Under the pieces are notes generated by a model. It ran no database searches and had not been told where the DNA came from. It worked only from the letters and a program-made list of their open reading frames with translations. Below, in pieces: positions 1 to 5,296 of a DNA stretch of 5,296 bases. This DNA is from Gammaproteobacteria bacterium (GTDB lineage: Bacteria > Pseudomonadota > Gammaproteobacteria > Acidiferrobacterales > Acidiferrobacteraceae), in assembly GCA_028064935.1 (NCBI GenBank), contig JAPTWT010000001.1:1-5296 (forward strand), read 5' to 3'. How positions within the stretch are numbered: the first letter of the stretch is position 1; every line of letters starts with the position of its first letter. The translations under genes were made by a program, and so were the position numbers.

Positions 1-17
1 CCGGTATACGGCGGGGC

Positions 18-23
18 TATGAT
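18..23 (+). promoter_or_regulatory. Possible -10 box upstream of the narX-like gene
   Basis: TATGAT matches the sigma-70 -10 consensus at five of six positions, and an AT-rich run (22-28) follows it. A transcript would start near position 30 and have a leader of roughly 45 bases before ATG 77. The matching -35 box would fall before the window, so the promoter cannot be confirmed. Confidence 0.3.
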
Positions 24-27
24 AAAA

Positions 28-34
28 AGGGGTA
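28..34 (+). promoter_or_regulatory. NarL-type heptamer near the presumed transcription start
   Basis: AGGGGTA fits the reverse form (AKRRGTA) of the NarL binding heptamer known from E. coli. It lies just downstream of the possible -10 box, where a bound regulator would be expected to repress. There is no partner heptamer in the 7-2-7 arrangement. The same word occurs by chance inside the regulator gene (1971-1977), so this is a weak hint of autoregulation. Confidence 0.2.
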
Positions 35-64
35 GGCGCAAGTTTGGGGCGGCCGCCGTCACCC

Positions 65-70
65 GAGGAA
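65..70 (+). promoter_or_regulatory. Ribosome binding site for the narX-like gene
   Basis: GAGGAA lies six bases before ATG 77. This is near-ideal Shine-Dalgarno spacing and decides the start in favour of ATG 77 over the in-frame TTG at 44, which has no such sequence in front of it. Confidence 0.6.
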
Positions 71-76
71 CGCGCC

Positions 77-1960
77 ATGGTGAATAGAGACTCGCTACGG
101 TGGTGGATCGGCGGATCGTTTGCGCTAATAGTCGCGGTATCGTTGGCGGAAATGGTGATGTCCCTTGCCATCACCGAGCTTGCGCGGGGCGAGGCGCGGG
201 CGGTCAATATCGCGGGCACGGTGCGCATGCAGACCTATCGCCTGGTGGCGGTGATCGAGGGACGCCCGCTGGGGCGCCGGGCGATGGTGCGCAAAGACCT
301 CCAGGCGCTATCGGCCGCGCTCTACAATACGCACTTGATCGCAAGCGTAAGACGCGCCATAGGGCCAGTCCCGGCGCGGCGTTACGCGACGCTTCGGCAA
401 GTCTGGAATACGACGCTGAAGCCACGTTTGCGGGCCTATGGCGGGGGGCGGGGCGCGAGGCCGGCGCGGGCCTGGATGACGCATGAGGCCGCAGCGTATG
501 TCGGTCTCGCCAATGCCCTGGTAGTGGCTCTGCAAAATGACAGCGGGCGCAAGATTGCGTGGCTGCAGACGTGCGAGGTCGCGGGCATCCTGGTCATCCT
601 GGCGACGCTTGCGGCGGTGGCGCTGGCCATGCGTCGTGCGATCCTCACGCCCGTGGCCGATCTATTGACCGCCGCCGCGCGCATGACGGACGGGGATTTC
701 TCATTCCGCGTGCCGGTAAGCGGCGGCAACGAGTGGGCGCGCCTGGGTTGTGCCATGAACCGCATGGCGCAGAGCTTGGCGCAAAGCCACGCGAGTCTGG
801 AGCGACGGATTGCGACGCGCACCGGCGAGTTGGCGCGCACCAATCGTTCGCTCACGCTTCTCTATGACGTCAGCCGGCGCTTGGCGGATGCGCCGGGCGA
901 GATTGCCACGTACCGGCAGGTTCTGCACGCCACCGAGGAGGCCATGGGCGCGTGTGACGCGGTTTTGTGTCTGACCCGCGAGGATCCGGAGGCAGCGGCG
1001 GTGTTTGCCTCCGATGTCCGCGACAGTCGGTTTCTCCTGTGTCGGCACAACACCTGCCGCGATTGCTTGAACGGGGGGCACATGCGCGTGTGGGGCGCCA
1101 CGGCGCGCGCGGGAGCGGTGCTGTCGGTGCCGGTCATGATGGCCGAAGCCGGCGCCCAGGGGGCACTGTCGTTGCGGCTTCCGCCCGGCCGTCAGTGGGA
1201 GGCCTGGCAGCTGCGCACCGTGGAGACCGTGGCGCATCATATTGGGACGGCGCTCGGCGCCACGCAACGCACGGCCCGAGAGCGGCGCCTGGCGCTGCTC
1301 GAGGAGCGTCACGCCATGGCCCGCGATCTGCACGATTCGTTGGCGCAGTCGCTGTCCTACCTGAAGATTCAGGTGGCGCGCCTGCGCGCTTGCGATGCCG
1401 AGCGCGCCGATGCGCTCTTGTCGTCCATCGCGGGCGATATCGATGAGGGCCTTGCCGCCGCCTACCGGCAGTTGCGTGAACTGCTCGCCACGTTCCGTCT
1501 GCAGATTCCGGACCACGGGCTCGAAGGGGCGCTGAGCGCCACCGCCGAGGAGTTCTCGCGGCGCAGCGGTGTCCCGGTAGAGCTCGTCGATCATCTCTCT
1601 CAGGCATTGTTGAACGCCAATGAGGAGATCGACATCCTGCATATCACGCGCGAGGCCCTTGCGAACATCGAGCGTCATGCCAGCGCGCGCCACATCCGGG
1701 TGACGCTGGCCCTGCGGCGCGGGCGCTCGGCGGTCGTACGCATCGAGGACGACGGGGTCGGTATTGCCGACCAGGACGTGGCTGTCGGGCATTATGGGCT
1801 TGCCATCATGCGTGAGCGCGCCCGAGGCATCGGTGGCCGCCTGCGTGTCGAGCGCCGCCCCCAAGGCGGGACGCGTGTCGTGCTGAGTTTCGTTCCCGCC
1901 GCCTACCGGGCGCAGCGGCCGCAGATACCGGGCGGGGTTCGCGCCGAGGCCCTGCCATGA
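77..1960 (+). CDS. narX: NarX/NarQ-type nitrate/nitrite sensor histidine kinase
   Basis: Inner-membrane kinase that should sense nitrate/nitrite with its periplasmic domain and phosphorylate the NarL-type regulator encoded next. It has 627 residues from ATG 77, about the length of NarX. TM1 spans about 9-32 and is followed by the P-box VNIAGTVRMQTYRL (43-56), the hallmark of this family. Gly47 and Arg50 fall at the same positions as the nitrate-contacting residues of E. coli NarQ, as I recall them. TM2 is about 168-185, then HAMP to about 240, a coiled-coil-like linker, and a GAF-like central part with five cysteines (293, 298, 322, 327, 330). The HisKA_3 H-box is ARDLHDSLAQS with phospho-acceptor His419. 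The ATPase domain has N-box Asn530, DDGVG at 558-562 and the GLAIMRERA/GIGG lid at 574-587. The stop overlaps the next ATG by four bases (ATGA), so the genes are translationally coupled. Family assignment is firm. The exact ligand, and narX versus narQ, is inferred. Confidence 0.88.
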   Translation: MVNRDSLRWWIGGSFALIVAVSLAEMVMSLAITELARGEARAVNIAGTVRMQTYRLVAVIEGRPLGRRAMVRKDLQALSAALYNTHLIASVRRAIGPVPARRYATLRQVWNTTLKPRLRAYGGGRGARPARAWMTHEAAAYVGLANALVVALQNDSGRKIAWLQTCEVAGILVILATLAAVALAMRRAILTPVADLLTAAARMTDGDFSFRVPVSGGNEWARLGCAMNRMAQSLAQSHASLERRIATRTGELARTNRSLTLLYDVSRRLADAPGEIATYRQVLHATEEAMGACDAVLCLTREDPEAAAVFASDVRDSRFLLCRHNTCRDCLNGGHMRVWGATARAGAVLSVPVMMAEAGAQGALSLRLPPGRQWEAWQLRTVETVAHHIGTALGATQRTARERRLALLEERHAMARDLHDSLAQSLSYLKIQVARLRACDAERADALLSSIAGDIDEGLAAAYRQLRELLATFRLQIPDHGLEGALSATAEEFSRRSGVPVELVDHLSQALLNANEEIDILHITREALANIERHASARHIRVTLALRRGRSAVVRIEDDGVGIADQDVAVGHYGLAIMRERARGIGGRLRVERRPQGGTRVVLSFVPAAYRAQRPQIPGGVRAEALP

Positions 1961-2658
1961 CCGGTCGCCAAGGGGTACTCGTGGTCGACGACCACCCGCT
2001 GGTGCGTAAGGGGATTGGCCAGTTGTTGGCCATGGACCCGGCGCTGGCCCTCGTGGGCGAGGCCCGTGATCAGGCCGAGGCCCTGGCGGCCGCGGCGCGT
2101 CTGAAGCCCGCGCTCGTGCTCCTGGACCTCAATCTTGGCGGCGTCTCCGGCCTCGATACACTGCGTGCGTTCCGCGCCCGCTTTCCGCAGATTCCGATCC
2201 TGATTCTGACGGTATCGGATGCCGAGGAGGACCTCATGGCGGTGCTCAAGGGGGGCGCTGCGGGCTATCTCTTGAAGGACATGGAGCCGGAAGAGATCCT
2301 GCGGGGGATTCGCCGCGCCCTGCAAGGCGATATGGTGCTATCGCCGCGCCTGGCCCCGGTGCTTGCGCGCGCGCTTGCCTCCGCATCGCGCCGTGCCCCC
2401 GGCCACGAACAGCTCATGACGGGCCGCGAGCGTCAGATCGTGCTACGGGTGGCGCAGGGCAAGAGCAATAAGCTCGTCGCCCGTGAGCTTGGCATCGCTG
2501 AAGGCACCGTCAAGGTCCATATCAAGCGCATCCTGCGCAAACTCTCCCTCCATTCGCGGGTGGATATCGCCGTGTGGGCGGTCGATCACGGCTACCGCGA
2601 TGCCGTCGCCGCGGTGTCGCCTAGGGATCGGGGTGCCGATGGTAGCCCGCCCGGGTAA
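1957..2658 (+). CDS. narL: NarL-type two-component response regulator (receiver plus LuxR-type HTH)
   Basis: Cytoplasmic DNA-binding regulator, partner of the upstream kinase. It has 233 residues. The N-terminal receiver has the acidic pair Asp11-Asp12, the phospho-acceptor Asp57 in LVLLDLN, Thr85 in ILILTVSD and Lys107 in YLLKD, so all phosphotransfer residues are present. A variable linker (about 125-150) leads to a GerE/LuxR-type helix-turn-helix. That domain begins TGRERQIVLRVAQGKSNK and has the recognition helix EGTVKVHIKRILRKL (182-196), followed by SRVDIAVW. The TVKVH-K pattern closely matches the E. coli NarL recognition helix that reads TACYYMT heptamers. The start ATG overlaps the kinase stop, and GAGG (1946-1949) sits seven bases upstream. 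The C-terminal tail after about residue 212 is low in complexity and poorly conserved. The NarL/FixJ class is certain. NarL specificity is inferred from the partner and helix. Confidence 0.9.
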   Translation: MTGRQGVLVVDDHPLVRKGIGQLLAMDPALALVGEARDQAEALAAAARLKPALVLLDLNLGGVSGLDTLRAFRARFPQIPILILTVSDAEEDLMAVLKGGAAGYLLKDMEPEEILRGIRRALQGDMVLSPRLAPVLARALASASRRAPGHEQLMTGRERQIVLRVAQGKSNKLVARELGIAEGTVKVHIKRILRKLSLHSRVDIAVWAVDHGYRDAVAAVSPRDRGADGSPPG

Positions 2659-2802
2659 GGCGCGTATCGTCGCCTACAGTGCAAGATCGTCGCTATCGGC
2701 GGCGTGGCGCCCTGCGGGATGGCGGGGACGCACCGAGCTGTACGTCGCACGCAAGGCCAGGGCGGCGTGCGCGTAAGGCCTGCCCATGGCGTAGGCAAAT
2801 CC
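2659..2802. other. Intergenic spacer after the regulator gene
   Basis: This GC-rich stretch follows the regulator stop. I see no intrinsic terminator with a T-run and no open frame with a recognisable product. The frames crossing it are extensions of shadow frames of the regulator gene. GC-rich sequence gives way to AT-rich sequence near 2797. Confidence 0.5.
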
Positions 2803-2816
2803 TATGACATGTCTTA
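2803..2816. repeat. Imperfect palindrome upstream of the ATPase promoter
   Basis: TATGACATGTCTTA contains the perfect 8-base palindrome GACATGTC (2806-2813). One mismatched pair follows, then two more matching pairs on the outside. It ends directly before the TATAAT element, a usual place for an operator. No regulator family can be named from it. Confidence 0.35.
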
Positions 2817-2822
2817 TATAAT
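2817..2822 (+). promoter_or_regulatory. -10 box of the ATPase gene
   Basis: TATAAT is a perfect sigma-70 -10 hexamer in an AT-rich island within GC-rich DNA. Transcription would start near 2829 and leave a leader of about 40 bases before ATG 2868. The sequence 17 bases upstream (GGCAAA, 2794-2799) is a poor -35 match, so the promoter may be weak or need an activator. If it is used, the upstream GTG at 2826 is excluded as the protein start. Confidence 0.45.
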
Positions 2823-2841
2823 AAAGTGTACTTGCATTATA
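2817..2841. repeat. Operator-like interrupted inverted repeat over the -10 box
   Basis: The outer arms TATAAT (2817-2822) and ATTATA (2836-2841) are perfect inverted repeats. Between them lie inner arms AAGT (2824-2827) and ACTT (2830-2833) around GT, centred half a base off the outer arms. The left outer arm is the -10 box itself, so a protein binding here would block RNA polymerase. The operator role is inference. Confidence 0.35.
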
Positions 2842-2869
2842 GGGCGATAATAAGCAAAATACGCCCTAT
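2839..2869 (+). repeat. Perfect 8-base inverted repeat in the ATPase leader
   Basis: ATAGGGCG (2839-2846) and CGCCCTAT (2862-2869) are exact reverse complements separated by 15 AT-rich bases. If transcribed from the TATAAT promoter, the leader could fold into a stem whose 3' arm takes in the first two bases of the ATG at 2868. No Shine-Dalgarno sequence lies before that ATG. Folding could restrict initiation, or the repeat could be a DNA operator. Confidence 0.45.
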
Positions 2870-4334
2870 GATGGTCACAAAAGAAGAACTCATCGCCGTG
2901 CTCGGTCAGTTCAATCCCTGGTGGCACGGTGAGGGCATGGCGGGTCTGCCGAAATGGCGGCGGGCCGCCTTCCGGGAGGTATACCGGTGGGCAAGCGCTC
3001 CTCCCACTGCCCGCGCGGTATTGATCAGCGGCGCGCGCCAAGTGGGTAAGACCACGCTCATGCTCCAGGCCATCGAGGCCCTTCCCAGTGCGGGCGTGCC
3101 TGCCGCAAGCATCCTCTACGCCACTTTCGATCATCCCGTCTTGAAGCTTGCCGGTGTCGACGCCTTGCTTGAGGCATAGCGCGAGCGGGAACCGAGGGTC
3201 GAGGGTCCTGAGTTCGTGTTTCTCGATGAGGCGCAATTCATCCGCGACTGGGGTACGTGGGTCAAGCATCAGGTGGACTTTCGTCGGGATCGGCGGATCG
3301 TTTTTACCGGATCGGCCGTACCGCTCATGGAGGCAGGTCAAGAGTCCGGTGTGGGGCGTTGGCATACGATCCGGCTTACGACCTTGTCGTTTTACGAGTA
3401 CATCCAGATCAAACGGCTTGAGCTGGTCTTGCCGCCCCTGCCGACGGTACGGAGTCTGCGCGAGTTGTTCGCCTGGTCGCCAGCCGATTTTTACCGAACA
3501 GCCGAGGTCGGTGCGGCCTACACGGGTCATTTTCACGAGTATCTCGTGCGGGGCGGCTTTCCGCAGACGGTGACGCTGCAGAGTATCACCCAAGTCCAAC
3601 GCCTGCTGCGCGAAGACATCATCGACAAGGTCTTGAAGCGTGACATGACCGCCCTCTTTGGGGTGCGCCGCGTGCTTGATCTGGAACATACGTTTCTCTA
3701 TCTATGTCTGCACGACGGCGGATTGCTCGATATGACTGATCTTTGTGCGAACCTGCAGGTCAAGCGCCCGACCGCCCAACATTTCATCGAGCTTTTGGAA
3801 TCTACGCACCTCATCTATCGGCTGCCGCCATATGGTTATGGCAAGGAGGTCTTGCGCGGACGGTTCAAGGTCTATCTGGCTGACGCCGCCATAGCGCCCG
3901 CCGTCATGCTCAAGGGCAAGGCCATTCTCGAAGACCCGTCTGCTTTGGGCGTAGCGACTGAGACTGCGGTCTTTAAGCATCTCTTTACGCGCTACTATGC
4001 GCAGAACGTGCGCTTCTCCTATTGGCGGGGCAAGAAGGACCGCGAGGTCGACTTGGTCGCCGAGGTGGGAGGCGAGGTGGTTCCCTTCGAGGTGAAATAC
4101 CGGCAGCAGCACACGGGCTTGCGGGATCTGAAGGGCATGATGGAGCTTTTCAAGAATCCGCGCGTCGCACGTGGCTATATCGTGACCAAGGCCGCGGACG
4201 ACTTTGGGCTGCTAACCGACCTCCCTCGGGAAACGGGAGGGGATGATGGCCGGCAGCCGCTGATCCTGCGCGTGCCGGCGCCGTTGCTGTGCTATTGGAT
4301 GGGGGCTGCGGAATCCTCCAACGATACCAACTGA
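2868..4334 (+). pseudogene. AAA_14/DUF4143 family ATPase interrupted by an amber codon
   Basis: The frame has 488 codons. Codon 104 is TAG (3177-3179), and no frame change occurs on either side. Walker A GARQVGKTT (55-63, Lys61) comes before the stop. Walker B VFLDEAQ (from 117, Asp120-Glu121), the sensor-like FTGSA (Thr147) and GVGRW with Arg164 come after it. A winged-helix-like part (about 280-320) and the family signature YGYGKEVLRGR follow. The C-terminus has Asp395 and FEVKYR (Glu408, Lys410), a PD-(D/E)XK-like pattern, then the usual end PAPLLCYWMG. Such proteins are common accessory ATPases of unclear role. ATG 2868 or 2871 is preferred over GTG 2826, which overlaps the promoter, though neither has a clear ribosome binding site. 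The 103-residue front piece lacks Walker B, and any restart lacks Walker A, so neither should hydrolyse ATP alone. Recent nonsense mutation, readthrough or a sequencing error are all possible. Confidence 0.85.
3177..3179 (+). other. In-frame amber codon inside the ATPase gene
   Basis: The TAG sits in GAG GCA TAG CGC GAG, about 40 bases before Walker B. Similarity to the family continues in the same frame on both sides. Single-base routes include CAG (Gln), TGG (Trp), TAC or TAT (Tyr) and GAG (Glu). No stem-loop or known readthrough signal is visible just after it. Confidence 0.9.
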
Positions 4335-4519
4335 AGGGCGCGGTTATCTTCCCGCAGACGCCATTGTCGAAGGTGGTCGCCATTTCTCATGGGAGCGGTC
4401 CGTGTAGGGATATCGGCATAAAGCCGCGATCGCGCCATTACGAATATTACCACCCAAAAAGCGATGCCTTTCAAATCGCGCAACCGTCGCCGCACGCCTG
4501 CCATGTTTCGTCGCGGACC

Positions 4520-4551
4520 AAAAATGGCTCGGCACGAAGTGCCACGCCGAG
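4520..4551 (-). terminator. Weak terminator-like hairpin, minus strand
   Basis: Read on the minus strand, GGCAC-TTC-GTGCC (4543 down to 4531) forms a 5-base stem with a 3-base loop. An alternative outer stem CTCGGC/GCCGAG overlaps it. Six bases after the stem comes a run of five T (4524-4520). The stem is short and the T-run is short and displaced, so a terminator is only possible. No clear minus-strand gene feeds into it. Confidence 0.2.
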
Positions 4552-4899
4552 GGCGGCGGTCCTAACAGAGGCTACCCGTGGGGCCACGGAAACGGCGTCC
4601 ATGGACGAGCGCATGAATCTGCTCGGCACCGTCGCTTGCGGCACTATGGCTATAGCCGCCATGCCCGTGTAATGCCTGCCGCAGACCGCAATCCCCATAA
4701 CCAAGACACTGGGCCACCTTGGGTTACCATACGTGCGCGTTGCATAAGCCCAGGATGCGGTGGCCGCCCTACCATCGCAATCACCACCAACAACGTCACA
4801 AGCCCCAAGTGGTGCCCCTTGGCCGCCGGTCCATTCATAGTCGCCCATCCCGGTTTTGTGTCCCAGCCCATCACGTTGCGATGACCCGGCCATAACACG

Positions 4900-4916
4900 C
4901 CCCGGATTTTGCGGGG
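4900..4916. repeat. GC-rich stem-loop
   Basis: CCCCG (4900-4904) and CGGGG (4912-4916) form a perfect 5-base stem around the AT-rich loop GATTTTG. Neither strand has a T-run after it, so it is not a typical intrinsic terminator. Its function is unknown. Confidence 0.3.
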
Positions 4917-4974
4917 TTCGAGGGCCGTCGTGCCTGGGCGTGCCCATTCCCCTATGGCGCCGGAGACGATTGAG

Positions 4975-5271
4975 TCATGGGGCGGCTCGGCGATAGAGGC
5001 AAAACCGTTTGACTGACGGTGCCGGATGATTGTCGCCCAGGTCGGCCACCGGGCCATCGATCTCCCCGCGATACCCAGAACGCAACCATTCATGGCGCCG
5101 GTCACGGCACATGATGAGATCCCGGGCAACATCGCCGGATGCCGCGCTCACCCGTCACGGCGTGTTTCGTAGCGCATGGCGTTTTGCCCCGGTGCGCGCT
5201 CTGCCCAGCGCCCTAGGGGGCGGGATGCCTACGGCTCCGAGGCGCGTCCCGGCGCTGGCATAAGACTTCAT
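4975..5271 (-). pseudogene. Possible decayed small minus-strand reading frame
   Basis: A minus-strand frame starts at ATG 5271 and is closed by TGA at 5157-5155 after 38 codons. It reopens at once in the same frame (GTG at 5151) for 58 more codons to TGA at 4977-4975. The second part has a plausible soluble composition, rich in Arg and Asp (for example CRDRRHEWLRSGYRGEIDG), and about two thirds of its third codon positions are G or C. There is no good ribosome binding site at either start and I recognise no family. It may be a broken gene or only chance. Confidence 0.15.
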
Positions 5272-5296
5272 TGTGGTAAATAGCAAGAATCTGAAA

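Larger units (their letters stand above)
4335..5296. other. Gene-poor region with hairpins and short open frames
   Basis: About 960 bases with no product I recognise on either strand. The longer frames (for example 4471-4947 and 4650-5132 minus, 4289-4672 plus) overlap one another, start without ribosome binding sites and show no conserved motifs. Small palindromes are scattered through it: CGCGATCGCG (4425-4434), GGCTATAGCC (4648-4657) and stems at 4528-4551 and 4900-4916. It may be intergenic DNA or the remains of decayed genes. I see no transposase motif, terminal inverted repeat, tRNA or CRISPR array. Confidence 0.5.

Noticed and set aside
44..76. TTG start 11 codons upstream for the kinase
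   Set aside because: No Shine-Dalgarno sequence precedes it, the added residues are not family-like, and ATG 77 has GAGGAA at six bases and gives NarQ-like P-box numbering.
701..1864. 387-codon open frame on the minus strand
   Set aside because: It lies wholly antisense to the kinase HAMP, central and catalytic domains, has no recognisable motif, and is explained by the GC-rich codon pattern of the real gene.
1971..1977. Second NarL-type heptamer AGGGGTA
   Set aside because: It is within the regulator coding sequence (Gln-Gly-Val codons), has no promoter next to it, and is best taken as chance.
2826..2867. GTG start for the ATPase
   Set aside because: It lies four bases after TATAAT, before the expected transcription start near 2829, and the 14 extra residues are read from the inverted-repeat region.
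2814..3689. 291-codon open frame on the minus strand
   Set aside because: It is antisense to the ATPase, whose Walker A, Walker B and family signatures are clear on the plus strand. The minus product has no recognisable motif. It stays open across the amber codon, but that alone is not support.
4220..4240. CCTCCC/GGGAGG hairpin as a terminator
   Set aside because: It lies inside the ATPase coding sequence, about 90 bases before its stop, and no T-run follows.
3216..4334. Separate gene starting at GTG 3216
   Set aside because: The GTG codes for a Val inside Walker B and the frame is continuous with the upstream part, so this is the back half of one interrupted gene.
4289..4672. 127-codon plus-strand frame after the ATPase
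   Set aside because: It overlaps the end of the ATPase in another frame, has no ribosome binding site or motif, and its composition looks non-coding.
4911..4925. GGGGTTCGAGG resembling a tRNA T-loop
   Set aside because: The flanking bases do not form the T-stem, and no acceptor or anticodon stem is present nearby.

Overview
The window looks like chromosome from a GC-rich proteobacterium. The sensor/regulator pair resembles the NarX/NarL pair of gamma- and betaproteobacteria. The species cannot be named from the sequence, and this assignment is inference.

Layout: (1) Positions 1-76 are a short leader with a good -10-like hexamer and a NarL-type heptamer. (2) Positions 77-1960 encode a NarX/NarQ-type nitrate/nitrite sensor histidine kinase. 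Its start at ATG 77 is set by a Shine-Dalgarno sequence and by the position of the P-box. (3) Positions 1957-2658 encode a NarL/FixJ-family response regulator, joined to the kinase by an ATGA overlap. The two form a translationally coupled two-component system that should sense nitrate or nitrite outside the cytoplasm and control anaerobic or denitrification genes. No nitrate or nitrite reductase, transporter or terminal oxidase gene lies in the window. (4) Positions 2659-2867 are intergenic. The last part is an AT-rich island with a perfect TATAAT and three stacked inverted repeats running up to the next start codon. (5) Positions 2868-4334 hold an AAA+ ATPase of the AAA_14 plus DUF4143 type. 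One in-frame amber codon (3177-3179) lies between Walker A and Walker B, so it is scored as a pseudogene unless the amber is read through or is a sequencing error. In sampled stretches its GC is lower than that of the two-component genes, which fits an accessory gene. (6) Positions 4335-5296 hold no gene I can recognise, only short open frames, several hairpins and a possible decayed minus-strand reading frame.

The kinase and regulator clearly work together. Nothing in the sequence ties the ATPase to them: it has its own promoter-like region, a different composition and an unrelated family. The points most worth a second look are the single amber codon in an otherwise intact ATPase and the inverted-repeat cluster at its start. 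I do not see convincing evidence of a new multi-gene system.
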